From contig NZ_JAEMWU010000003.1 in the NCBI RefSeq assembly GCF_017303215.1, forward strand, positions 124,001-188,000: DNA of 64,000 nucleotides, in the 5' to 3' direction. This stretch comes from Microbacterium esteraromaticum (GTDB lineage Bacteria > Actinomycetota > Actinomycetes > Actinomycetales > Microbacteriaceae). The stretch's first letter is position 1; each line of letters starts with the position of its first letter. The notes beneath the pieces were generated by a model. That model did not search any database. It was not told the origin of the DNA and was given only the letters and a program-made list of their open reading frames with translations. Below, one piece after another: positions 17,777 to 26,494 of the stretch. The position numbers and the translations under genes were made by a program.

Positions 17777-19432
17777 TCAGAACGGGTGGGAGGCGGCGCG
17801 CGCGGCTTCGCGCGCGCCGATGGCGTCATCGGCGCCCAGAGCGGCGTCGGCGAGCGTGCGGGCGGCGTCGCGAGTGTGCATGGCGAGTGCCCGGCGCACA
17901 TCGGCGAGAGCGGCGGGCGCCATCGACAGGCTCGTCGCGCCGAGGCCGACGAGCACGACCGCTAGTAGGGGGTCGGCGGCGGCCTCACCGCAGATGCCGA
18001 CGGGCTTGCCGTGCCGCTCGCCGGCGGAGCCGACCTCGCGCACCAGCCGCAGGACGGCGGGATGCCAGGGGTCCTGGAACCCGGCGACCGACCCGAGCAG
18101 CCGGTCTGCGGCCATCGTGTACTGGGTGAGATCGTTGGTGCCGATTGAAGCGAAGTCGGCATGAGCGAGCACGCGGTCGGCCAGCAGTGCGCTCGCGGGG
18201 ACCTCGACCATGACCCCCGCTGTCTTCAGCCCGAATTCCCGGGCGAGCCCCGTGAAGTAGGCGGTCTCTTCGACCGTGGTCACCATCGGCGCCATGACCC
18301 ACAGATCCGCCGAGGTGGCGGCATCCGCCTCTGCCAGGGCCGTGAGCTGCTCGCGCAGGATGTCTTCGCTGGCGCGCAGCGCCCGCAGCCCACGCAGACC
18401 GAGGGCGGGGTTGCCTTCGTGTGCGTCGTTGAGGAACGCCAGTGGCTTGTCGGCGCCGGCATCGAGTAGCCGCACGACGACCTTGCGCCCTGCAAACGCC
18501 TGCAGCAGTTCGATGTAGGACTCCCGTTGCTGGGCGATCGTCGGCGCTTGCGACGCGGACAGGAAGAGGAACTCGGTGCGGAACAGCCCGACTCCCTCGG
18601 CGCCGCGCGCCACCGCATCGGCGGCGTCACCGGGCTTGCCGAGGTTGGCCAGCAGGGCGACAGGCGTGCCGTCCGCGAGCGCGCCGGCGGTCGGTTCGGC
18701 CTCGGTCGCGTCGCGTACTGCTTGCCGCTCCTGCACCGAGGCGACCTCGTCCTCCGTCGGCGCGTCATTGACGATGCCCGTAGCGGCATCGACGATCACC
18801 GTCTGACCGTCAGTGAGATGTGCGGCGCCGGCGGCGCCGACGACTGCGACGATGCCCTTCTCACGCGCGAGGATCGCGGTGTGCGAGGTCGGGCCACCGT
18901 CCGTGGTGACCAGGGCGAGTACGCGGTCGAGGTTCAGCAGAGCGGTGTCGGCGGGTGCCAGATCGCGGGCGACGAGCACAAACGGATGCCCCGGATCGGG
19001 CACACCCGGTGCGGCGACGCCGCGCAGACGCGCCAGCACGCGCTGCGCGATGTCGTCGAGGTCGGCTGCACGCTCGCCGAGGTATCCACCGACCGCCTCG
19101 AGCGTGGCGCGGAAGCCGGCGAAGGCGTCGTGCACGGCCCACTCCGCCGTCGTGCCCTCGTCGAGCCGTGCGTCGATCTCCTCCTGCAGCGTGGGATCCT
19201 CGGCGATCATGGCCTGTGCTTCGAGCACTTCTCGTGCCGTTCCGGTGACGGCATCCGCGCGCTGTTGCAGATCCGCGGCGACGGTATTGACGGCGTCGCG
19301 GGCGCGCGAGCGTTCGGCGTCAGTGCCGATGCTGCTGGACTGCTTCGTGGGGGCGGGGAGCGCCTCGGCCATGCGAGCGACCGGGCCTGATGCCGCGCCC
19401 AGCCCGATTCCGACACCGCGGAGCGTGCTCAT
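17777..19432 (-). CDS. ptsI: PTS enzyme I (PEP-protein phosphotransferase)
   Basis: First step of the PTS relay: autophosphorylates from phosphoenolpyruvate and passes the phosphate to HPr. The 551-residue length fits the family. The active His is in GGPTSHTAILARE near residue 180; the PEP-binding C-terminal barrel shows RTEFLF, GLRGLRA and SIGTNDLTQYTMAADR. The ATG at 19432 overlaps the HPr stop by four bases; the frame is open further upstream but antisense-like. Enzyme I lying inside a sugar-specific operon is notable. Confidence 0.93.
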   Translation of the reverse strand: MSTLRGVGIGLGAASGPVARMAEALPAPTKQSSSIGTDAERSRARDAVNTVAADLQQRADAVTGTAREVLEAQAMIAEDPTLQEEIDARLDEGTTAEWAVHDAFAGFRATLEAVGGYLGERAADLDDIAQRVLARLRGVAAPGVPDPGHPFVLVARDLAPADTALLNLDRVLALVTTDGGPTSHTAILAREKGIVAVVGAAGAAHLTDGQTVIVDAATGIVNDAPTEDEVASVQERQAVRDATEAEPTAGALADGTPVALLANLGKPGDAADAVARGAEGVGLFRTEFLFLSASQAPTIAQQRESYIELLQAFAGRKVVVRLLDAGADKPLAFLNDAHEGNPALGLRGLRALRASEDILREQLTALAEADAATSADLWVMAPMVTTVEETAYFTGLAREFGLKTAGVMVEVPASALLADRVLAHADFASIGTNDLTQYTMAADRLLGSVAGFQDPWHPAVLRLVREVGSAGERHGKPVGICGEAAADPLLAVVLVGLGATSLSMAPAALADVRRALAMHTRDAARTLADAALGADDAIGAREAARAASHPF

Positions 19433-19704
19433 GCGTCCTCGTCGTGGTCGGTGGTCAGCAGTTCGGTGAGCATGTCGAGCACGTGCTCGGCGTCGTCTCC
19501 GTCTGCAGTGAGTACGACGTGGTCGCCGAAGTCGATACCGAGCGAGATGACGCTGAGGATGCTGGCGGCGTTGACGGCCTTGCCGGCGTCCTTGGCGATG
19601 GTCACCGGGATGCCCGCTTCCTTCGCCGCTTGCGCGAACAGCTTGGCGGGGCGGGCGTGCAGGCCGTGCGAGGAGCCGACCCGTACGGTGCGGGAGGAGG
19701 TCAT
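19429..19704 (-). CDS. ptsH: Phosphocarrier protein HPr
   Basis: Small relay protein, 91 residues, carrying phosphate from enzyme I to IIA proteins on His16 in the motif GLHARPA. A Ser lies in the ASILSVISLG segment, at the position of the regulatory Ser46 of firmicute HPr; whether a kinase exists here is unknown. It overlaps the genes on both sides by four bases, inside the mannitol operon. Confidence 0.92.
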   Translation of the reverse strand: MTSSRTVRVGSSHGLHARPAKLFAQAAKEAGIPVTIAKDAGKAVNAASILSVISLGIDFGDHVVLTADGDDAEHVLDMLTELLTTDHDEDA

Positions 19705-20024
19705 GGTGTTCCCTTCCGGTTATGCGGCGCGCCCATCGCGTCGCGGACGAGACGCAGCGTGCGGCTGCCGTCGAGATCGGTGAAGACGTCATCGGGAAGA
19801 TCGACGACGTGCGTACGGCCGGAGAGCGCCGTGCGGATGCGGTCGGACCGGTCGCTCAGATGCGGACCAATGAGCACCAGATCGATGCCCACGGCTGTCA
19901 GGGCGGTGTGCTCGGTGCCTGCCTCGGTGGACAGCGCCAGGCCGGTGGCATCGGCCGCTCGCGCCAGCCGCCGTGCGACGAATGTGCTGGACGCACCGGC
20001 GCCGCACACCACGAGGATCCTCAT
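19701..20024 (-). CDS. Stand-alone PTS IIB-like protein
   Basis: Protein of 107 residues at the head of the mannitol operon. It begins with the PTS lactose/cellobiose/galactitol-type IIB phosphocysteine loop, C7-G-A-G-A-S-S-T-F. MtlA already contains its own IIB domain, so this copy probably serves another transporter or acts as a regulatory phosphocarrier for the divergent PRD activator (inference). Translationally coupled to ptsH. The 179-base gap upstream should hold the divergent promoters. Confidence 0.8.
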   Translation of the reverse strand: MRILVVCGAGASSTFVARRLARAADATGLALSTEAGTEHTALTAVGIDLVLIGPHLSDRSDRIRTALSGRTHVVDLPDDVFTDLDGSRTLRLVRDAMGAPHNRKGTP

Positions 20025-20203
20025 CGATGTCTCTCTTCGAGCCTGTCGGACCCGCGGATCGGGCCCAGGATCTCAGTGTGCCCAGGGGCGTGCATGCCAT
20101 TCCAATGGGCTTTCTTCCGCCCCCGCGGAACTTCGGCCACGGCCCGCCGCGCCGTGGCTGCTGGCATCATGGAGGCCCAGACACCACGGGGAGGTGCGCA
20201 CGA

Positions 20204-22120
20204 ATGTCACGGCAGCGTCAGGACCGGCTACTCGCCGTCCTGCTCCGGGAAGACGGATGGGCGACCGCCGCGAGCCTCGCCGATCAGCTCGGGGTGACAC
20301 CGCGCAGTATCCGCTCGTACGTTGCGGCGCTGAATGCGCGCGTCCCTCACGCGGACGCCGTCGAATCCGGCCCGGCCGGCTACCGGGCTGGAGCCGCAGC
20401 CGCCGAAGCGAGAAGCACGGTCGACCGCGCGGGAACGCCACGCGCCAGGCTGCACCAGCTCGTGCGCACCCTGGTCGATGACCCCGACGGCATCGACATT
20501 TTCGACACCGCGCTGGTGCTGCACATCAGCGAGACCACGTTGGAGAGCGACCTCGCCCGTGTGCGCGCCCTGCTCGAGGGGTCCGCCGTGCGCCTGGAGC
20601 GGGATCACGACCGCGTACGCCTGCGCGGTGACGAGCAGGCTCTGCGCCGCCTGCTGAGCAGGCTCGCGCAGGACGAGATGGATGCTGGCCCGCTCAGGGC
20701 CGATGCGCTGCAGCGTGCGCTGGCGCCCGCAGCCGTGCCCGCCGAGGCTGTGGCGCCCTTCAAAGCGGCGCTGGTGGCCGAGCTCGGCGCCCTCGGGTAC
20801 TACGTCAACGAACTCGCCATCAGTGACGTGCTGCTGCACATCACGATCGCCGCCGAGCGGGTCGCTGCGGGGAGGGCGCTGGAAGCCCGTGCGGTCTCGA
20901 CGGATACCGCCGTGGATGCCGTCGGCGCGGCGATCGTCGACCTCGCCGCCGAGCATTTCGGCATCGCTTTGGGGGACGGCGATCGCGAGCACCTCGCTGA
21001 TCTCGTATTGACCAGGGTGGTCGCACCGGATGACCATCGGCGTCGGGAGGCCTCGCACCTCGTGGACGCCGCTGTCGCCGACGCCGTGCGGACCGAGATC
21101 GAACAAGCGGCGCATGATTACCAGGTCGACCTCGTCGACGACGCGTTCCTGCTGCGCCTGACACTGCACGTGCAGAACCTGCTGCGGCGCTCACAGGAGC
21201 AGGCGTGGACGCGCAACCCGCTCACCCGTTCGCTGAAATCCTCCTACCCGATGATCTTCGAGGTGGCCGTCTCGATCGCGAGCGGCTTGCACGAACGCCT
21301 CGGCGTCCCATTGCATGAGGACGAGATCGCCTACATCGCCATGCACGTCGGTGGCAGGCTTGAGCGAAGCCGGGCAGACGACGTGATCCTCACCGCCACC
21401 ATCGTGTGCCCCGGCTATCGCGAGTTGCAGGAGCTGTTGCGCTCCAGCGTCGACCGATCACTGGGGCAGCTCATCGAGGTCGTGCGGGTGGAGACCAGTG
21501 TCGACCCGGATCGGGCGGTGCTCGACACCGACCTGGTGCTCAGCACGGTTCCGCTCAGCGGTGTCGACGACCGCATCGTGCGCATCCAGCCGTTCCTCTC
21601 CGAAGCCGACGTCGACCGGGTGCAGCAGGCGGCCGGCCGTATCCGGCGCACGCGGCGGTTGCGTCGGTTGCGCGACGAGCTGCAACGCTACTTCTCAGCC
21701 GATGCGTTCATCGTCCCGCTGCCCGATGAGGGCGATGAGGCGATCATCCGGCGGTTGGGTGGCACGCTCGTGCGGGCGAGCCTGATCGATGAGGAGTACG
21801 TCGAGAACACCATCGCGCGCGAACGGATGTCGTCGACGGCGTTCACCGATGCGCTCGCGGTGCCGCACGCCCTGCAGATGAGCGCACGGCGCACCGCGAT
21901 CGCGATCGGCATCGCCGACGGATCCGTCGCCTGGGGCAGCGGGCGTGTTCAGGTCGTCGCGCTGGCGGCCTTCAGCAGCACGGACCGCGATGCGTTCCAG
22001 ACCATCTTCGAACAGCTCGTAGAGGTGTTCAGCGAACGCGACAGCGTGCAGCGCATCGTGCGCCGGTCGGTCGACGTCGAATCGTTCCTCGACGAGCTGG
22101 TCGCCGTCATCGACGGGTAG
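20204..22120 (+). CDS. mtlR: PRD-containing transcriptional activator, MtlR/BglG type
   Basis: Probable mannitol operon activator, 638 residues. N-terminal HTH (about 1-60, with TAASLADQLGVTPRSIRSYV), two PTS regulation domains with conserved His residues, a IIB-Gat-like domain (IVCPGYRELQ), and a C-terminal IIA-like domain with the His in ALAVPHALQ. Phosphorylation of these sites by HPr and EII proteins sets activity in relatives. The ATG at 20204 was chosen because GGGGAGG precedes it. It is divergent from the operon it should control. It binds DNA in the MtlR model, RNA in the BglG model; MtlR fits the neighbours better. Confidence 0.82.
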   Translation: MSRQRQDRLLAVLLREDGWATAASLADQLGVTPRSIRSYVAALNARVPHADAVESGPAGYRAGAAAAEARSTVDRAGTPRARLHQLVRTLVDDPDGIDIFDTALVLHISETTLESDLARVRALLEGSAVRLERDHDRVRLRGDEQALRRLLSRLAQDEMDAGPLRADALQRALAPAAVPAEAVAPFKAALVAELGALGYYVNELAISDVLLHITIAAERVAAGRALEARAVSTDTAVDAVGAAIVDLAAEHFGIALGDGDREHLADLVLTRVVAPDDHRRREASHLVDAAVADAVRTEIEQAAHDYQVDLVDDAFLLRLTLHVQNLLRRSQEQAWTRNPLTRSLKSSYPMIFEVAVSIASGLHERLGVPLHEDEIAYIAMHVGGRLERSRADDVILTATIVCPGYRELQELLRSSVDRSLGQLIEVVRVETSVDPDRAVLDTDLVLSTVPLSGVDDRIVRIQPFLSEADVDRVQQAAGRIRRTRRLRRLRDELQRYFSADAFIVPLPDEGDEAIIRRLGGTLVRASLIDEEYVENTIARERMSSTAFTDALAVPHALQMSARRTAIAIGIADGSVAWGSGRVQVVALAAFSSTDRDAFQTIFEQLVEVFSERDSVQRIVRRSVDVESFLDELVAVIDG

Positions 22121-22379
22121 CGGCGAGCACTTCTGACAGGGCATCCAGCAGTGCGTCGGCCCCCGGTGACGGGGCGACCTCGAGCACGACCTCGTCGCCG
22201 GCGGCGATGGCCAGATCCATCACCGCCAGCACGCTGGAGAGATCGACGCGTTGACCGCTGTCGGTCGACAGCATCACCGGCGCGCCGTGCTGTTCGGCCA
22301 GTCGCACCAGCTCCGCGACCGGCCGTGCGTGCACGCCGTGCTCGACGGCGACCGTGACGCGCCGACGCAGCGGGCTCAT
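22107..22379 (-). CDS. Second HPr-family phosphocarrier protein
   Basis: HPr paralogue of 90 residues with the active His17 in EHGVHARPVAEL and the SSVLAVMDLAI segment of the regulatory helix. It is convergent with the PRD activator, overlapping its last 14 bases, and overlaps the start side of the phosphohexomutase gene by four bases. Its pairing with a hexose-phosphate mutase and purine nucleoside phosphorylase rather than EII genes suggests a regulatory role or a paralogue of the fused HPr type; function is not known. Confidence 0.8.
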   Translation of the reverse strand: MSPLRRRVTVAVEHGVHARPVAELVRLAEQHGAPVMLSTDSGQRVDLSSVLAVMDLAIAAGDEVVLEVAPSPGADALLDALSEVLAATRR

Positions 22380-24064
22380 CCCCGCTCCGCGAGCAGCTCC
22401 CGCACGGCCGACTCGATCTCCGAGACCGCGGTCGTCGCCTCGTCCGGTGTCGCACCGCGCGCATCGACGTAGACCTTGAGCTTGGGCTCGGTGCCGCTGG
22501 GGCGAACGATGACCCGCGACCCGTCGTCGAGACGGTACCGCAGCACATCGCCGGCGGGCACGCCGTCGCCGCCCTCGGCCAGGTCTTCGGCGCCGGCGAC
22601 GCTACGCGCACCGAATGCCGTCGGATGCTGCCCGCGCAGCGATGCCATCAGCGCCGGGATCACGGCCACATCGTCGACGCGGATCGAGACCTGACCGCTG
22701 GCGAAGTGACCCACCTCGGCGCCCAGCTCGTTGAGCAGCCCGGCAATCGTGGTGCCCCGCACGCGGGCATCCGCGGCCATTCCGAGCATCGCGACCGCGG
22801 CCGAGATGCCGTCCTTGTCGCGCACTGTGTCGGGGTTGACCAGGTACCCGAGGGCTTCCTCGAAGCCGAACACCATGCCCGGGGCACGCGAGATCCACTT
22901 GAACCCGGTCAGGGTCTCGTGAAAGTCGAGTCCGTAGCGCTCGGCGATCACGCCGAGGCCGGGGGAGGACACCAGCGAGCACGCCAGCGAGGCACCAGCC
23001 GTTCCGGCCTCCTGCGCGGCCTTCGCGGCGCGCCAGCCCAGCAGCAGGCCGACCTCGTTGCCGGTCAGGCGGCGCCACCCGCCGTCGCCGTCGGGGATCG
23101 CCACGGCGAGACGGTCGGCGTCGGGGTCGTTGGCCAAGATGAACTCCGCGTCCGCGGTGCGTGCCCGCGCGAACGACAGGTCCAGCGCGCCCGGCTCCTC
23201 GGGGTTGGGGAACGCGACGGTCGGGAAACCGGCATCCGGGTCACGCTGCTCGTCCACGACGCGGGGCGCGGGGTAGCCTGCCGCCTTCAACACGCGTGAG
23301 AACGTCTCCCAGCCCACTCCGTGCATCGCGGTGTAGACCCAGCGCATCTCCTGCACGCCGAACGGGGCGGGCGCCAGCGCGGCGGTGGCAGCGATGTACG
23401 CATCGACCACCTCCTCACCCGCGGTCTCGTACGCCGTGGAACGCGGCAGGGAGCCCACGTCACCGGCATCCGCGACCCGCTGGATGCAGTCCGCGATCTC
23501 GGCATCCACCGGCGCGACGATCTGCGACCCGCCATCGGCGCCGCCGAGGTAGACCTTGTAGCCGTTGTCGTCGGGCGGGTTGTGGCTGGCGGTGACCATC
23601 ACACCGGCATCGGCGTCGAAGTGGCGCACGGCGAAGGCGAGCACCGGCGTCGGCAACAGACGCGGCAACAGGATGGCCCGCAGACCCGCCCCAGCGAACA
23701 GCTCGGCAGAGTCCTGCGCGAAACGACGCGAGTTGCGGCGTCCGTCGTAGCCGACCACGACCGTCGGTCGCCCGTCGGTCGCACTCCCACGGCTGCGCAG
23801 GAAGTCGGCGAAGCCGGCGGCGGCCTGCGCCACCAGCACCCGGTTCATGCGGTTGCTGCCCGCACCGAGCGCACCGCGCAGGCCCGCCGTGCCGAAGGCC
23901 AGGCGGGTGCGGAAGCGGTCGTCGAGGTCGGCCGCGGCGGCCGCGTCGCCTCCCGCGGCGCGCGTGATCACACCGGCCAGTTCATCGCGGGTCTCGGGGT
24001 CGGGGTCCTGCCGGAGCCACGCGCGGGCCTGGGCGAGCCGCTCAGCGGCATGCGTGTCGTTCAC
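22376..24064 (-). CDS. Phosphomannomutase / phosphoglucomutase family protein
   Basis: Alpha-D-phosphohexomutase of 562 residues, of the long PgcA/PmmB type. The phosphoserine loop TASHNPPDDNGYKVY has Ser160; the metal loop reads DPDADRLAVAIPDG; the sugar loop and C-terminal RPSGTEPKLKVY phosphate-binding motif are present. It could make mannose 1-phosphate for ManC, glucose 1-phosphate, or ribose/deoxyribose 1- and 5-phosphates from the adjacent nucleoside phosphorylase. In mycobacteria the equivalent gene (pmmB) also lies next to deoD. It overlaps the PNP stop by four bases. Confidence 0.87.
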   Translation of the reverse strand: MNDTHAAERLAQARAWLRQDPDPETRDELAGVITRAAGGDAAAAADLDDRFRTRLAFGTAGLRGALGAGSNRMNRVLVAQAAAGFADFLRSRGSATDGRPTVVVGYDGRRNSRRFAQDSAELFAGAGLRAILLPRLLPTPVLAFAVRHFDADAGVMVTASHNPPDDNGYKVYLGGADGGSQIVAPVDAEIADCIQRVADAGDVGSLPRSTAYETAGEEVVDAYIAATAALAPAPFGVQEMRWVYTAMHGVGWETFSRVLKAAGYPAPRVVDEQRDPDAGFPTVAFPNPEEPGALDLSFARARTADAEFILANDPDADRLAVAIPDGDGGWRRLTGNEVGLLLGWRAAKAAQEAGTAGASLACSLVSSPGLGVIAERYGLDFHETLTGFKWISRAPGMVFGFEEALGYLVNPDTVRDKDGISAAVAMLGMAADARVRGTTIAGLLNELGAEVGHFASGQVSIRVDDVAVIPALMASLRGQHPTAFGARSVAGAEDLAEGGDGVPAGDVLRYRLDDGSRVIVRPSGTEPKLKVYVDARGATPDEATTAVSEIESAVRELLAERG

Positions 24065-24894
24065 AGTGCCTCGATCACTCGGGCCAGCAGTGCCGAGATC
24101 ACCGGCTCGGCCTCGCGTCCGGCTTCGATGACCTCTTCGTGGCTCAGCGGGGTCTGCTGGATGCCGGCGGCGAGGTTCGTGATGAGCGAGAAGCCCAGCA
24201 CCTCCATACCGGCTTCACGCGCGGCGATCGCCTCGAGTGCGGTCGACATGCCGACGATGTCGCCGCCCATGCGCCCGACCATCCGCACCTCGGCGGGGGT
24301 CTCGTAGTGCGGGCCGCGCAGCTGCGTGTACACGCCCTCGTCGAGCGTCGGGTCGACGCCGCGCGCGACCTCGCGCAGACGGGTCGAGTACAGGTCGGTC
24401 AGGTCGACGAACGTCGCGCCCTCGAGCGGCGAGTCGGCGGTGAGGTTGATGTGATCGCTGATCAGCACGGGCTGGCCGGGCTTCCAGCTCTCGCGGATGC
24501 CGCCGGCACCGTTCGTGAGCACCATGATCTTCGCGCCCGTCGCGGCCGCCGTGCGCACGCTGTGCACGACGCGTCGCACGCCGTGGCCCTCGTAGTAGTG
24601 CGTGCGGGCGCCGATGACGAGCACGTTCTTGCCGTCGGGCGTGCGGATGCTGCGCAGCGTGCCGACGTGGCCCTCCAGAGCGGGGCGCGAGAAGCCGGTG
24701 ACCTCAGTGGCGGGAACCGTGGCGATGGTCTCACCGATGATCTCGGCGGCCTTGCCCCAGCCCGAACCGAGCGTCAGGGCGATGTCGTGATGGTCGACCC
24801 CGGTCAGACGCGCGATGTCGGCAGCGGCCTGGGCGGCGATGGCGGACGGATCGGCGTTCGCGTCGTCGAGGGGGTGAGAAGCAGTGTCAAGCAT
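24061..24894 (-). CDS. Purine nucleoside phosphorylase
   Basis: Phosphorolyses inosine and guanosine (trimeric class II PNP), 277 residues. Family motifs include LGSGWGK for phosphate binding, HYYEGHGVRRVVH, NGAGGIRESW and GRMGGDIVGMSTALEA. Known as punA or deoD in relatives. Acts after adenosine deaminase and feeds ribose 1-phosphate to the coupled mutase. Its start is 48 bases from the divergent lpdA start, so promoters overlap. Confidence 0.9.
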   Translation of the reverse strand: MLDTASHPLDDANADPSAIAAQAAADIARLTGVDHHDIALTLGSGWGKAAEIIGETIATVPATEVTGFSRPALEGHVGTLRSIRTPDGKNVLVIGARTHYYEGHGVRRVVHSVRTAAATGAKIMVLTNGAGGIRESWKPGQPVLISDHINLTADSPLEGATFVDLTDLYSTRLREVARGVDPTLDEGVYTQLRGPHYETPAEVRMVGRMGGDIVGMSTALEAIAAREAGMEVLGFSLITNLAAGIQQTPLSHEEVIEAGREAEPVISALLARVIEAL

Positions 24895-24942
24895 GACTCC
24901 ACTCTAGGAAGGTGTCGGCTGTGGTGCCAGGATTGGGGAAGA

Positions 24943-26391
24943 ATGGAGATCATGTCTCAGACTTCCTTCGCGAACCGTCAGAGTGTGGCTGTGCTCGGCG
25001 GTGGCCCCGGTGGCTACGAGGCAGCGCTCGCCGCAGCCCAGCTCGGTGCCGAGGTGACACTCGTCGAACGCGTGGGCGTCGGCGGATCCGCTGTGCTCAC
25101 CGACGTGGTTCCGTCCAAGAGCCTCATCGCGACCGCGGATGCTGCCGTCGCGATCTCTGAGGCGACCGACCTCGGCGTGCAGTTCTATGCCAAGGGTGCG
25201 CACGGCAAGCCGCTCAAGCCCGAGATCGCGATCAACCTCGCCGCCGTGAACAAGAGACTGCTCGCACTGGCCGGCCAGCAGTCCGAAGACATGCGTGCCA
25301 CGCTGCTCGAAGCAGGCGTGCGCATCCTGTCGGGTCACGGGCGCCTCGAAGGCCCCAATGCGATCATCGTCGCCACCGGCCCGGGCGGCACGGACTTCGA
25401 TCGGATCGAGGCCGACACGGTCGTCGTCTCGGTCGGTGCGTCGCCACGCGAACTGGACTCGGCCAAGCCCGATGGGGAGCGCATCCTCACGTGGACCCAG
25501 CTGTACGACATGAAGGCGCTCCCCGAGCACCTGATCGTGGTGGGTTCGGGCGTGACCGGCGCCGAGTTCGCCTCGGCGTACATGAACCTCGGTGCCAAGG
25601 TGACGTTGGTCTCCAGCCGTGACCAGGTGCTGCCCGGCGAGGACGTCGATGCGGCTCATGTGCTTGAGAAGGTCTTCAAGCGCGGCGGCATGCAGGTGCT
25701 GTCGAAGTCGCGCGCCGAGAAGGTCGAACGCACCGAGGGCGGCGTGCTGGTGACGCTCTCGGACGGACGCACCGTCGAGGGCAGCCACTGCTTGATGGCC
25801 GTCGGCTCGATCCCCAACACCGCGGGAATCGGCCTCGAAGAGGCCGGCATCGAGCTCGACGCGTCCGGGCACGTGAGCGTCAACCGCGTGGCACGCACCT
25901 CGGTGCCGAACGTCTACGCGGTCGGCGACTGCACGAACTTCTTCCCCCTGGCATCCGTCGCCTCGATGCAGGGGCGCACGGCGGTGTTCCACGCGCTCGG
26001 CGACATCGTGATCCCGCTGGAGCACCGCAAGATCACCGCAAACATCTTCACCGCCCCCGAGATCGCCACGGTCGGTTACTCGGAGCGCGACATCGAGAAC
26101 GGTGCGGCCGAGGGCATCTCGTACAAGCTGCCGCTCGCGGCCAACCCCCGGGCCAAGATGATGGGCATCAAGGACGGTTTCGTGAAGATCATCGCCCGCC
26201 GCGGATCGGGCACGGTGATCGGCGGCGTGATCGTGGCGCCGAAGGCGTCCGAGTTGATCTACCCGCTGGCGATGGCCGTCGAGCGCCGGATGAACGTCGA
26301 CCAGGTCTCGCGCGTGTTCGCGGCATACCCGTCGCTCACATCGAGCATCACCGACGCGAGCCGGGCGATGCACGAGGTCAACAACGCCTGA
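24943..26391 (+). CDS. lpdA: LpdA-type NAD(P)H quinone reductase (flavoprotein disulfide reductase family)
   Basis: FAD/NAD(P)-binding protein of about 482 residues with GGGPGGYEA (FAD), SGVTGAEFAS (NAD(P)) and a C-terminal dimerisation domain. At the site of the redox cysteines (CxxxxC) it has Ala50 and Val55, so it cannot be a lipoamide dehydrogenase. M. tuberculosis Rv3303c, also altered at this site, reduces quinones with NAD(P)H, and the gene neighbourhood matches. GGGGAA serves either ATG 24943 or 24952; the latter has better spacing. Confidence 0.85.
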   Translation: MEIMSQTSFANRQSVAVLGGGPGGYEAALAAAQLGAEVTLVERVGVGGSAVLTDVVPSKSLIATADAAVAISEATDLGVQFYAKGAHGKPLKPEIAINLAAVNKRLLALAGQQSEDMRATLLEAGVRILSGHGRLEGPNAIIVATGPGGTDFDRIEADTVVVSVGASPRELDSAKPDGERILTWTQLYDMKALPEHLIVVGSGVTGAEFASAYMNLGAKVTLVSSRDQVLPGEDVDAAHVLEKVFKRGGMQVLSKSRAEKVERTEGGVLVTLSDGRTVEGSHCLMAVGSIPNTAGIGLEEAGIELDASGHVSVNRVARTSVPNVYAVGDCTNFFPLASVASMQGRTAVFHALGDIVIPLEHRKITANIFTAPEIATVGYSERDIENGAAEGISYKLPLAANPRAKMMGIKDGFVKIIARRGSGTVIGGVIVAPKASELIYPLAMAVERRMNVDQVSRVFAAYPSLTSSITDASRAMHEVNNA

Positions 26392-26408
26392 TCCGTCGCG
26401 CAGACGAG

Positions 26409-26454
26409 ACACGCGAAGAGGCCCGGTCGAGATCGACCGGGCCTCTTCGCGTGT
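26409..26454. terminator. Bidirectional terminator between lpdA and the carboxylase gene
   Basis: Perfect 21-base arms with an AGAT loop, 18 bases after lpdA and 41 bases past the stop of the convergent carboxylase. This is the strongest hairpin in the window and serves both strands by position. Confidence 0.85.
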
Positions 26455-26494
26455 GCGCTGGCGGACGGGGCGCGAGGCCGGGTCCGCCGCGGGG

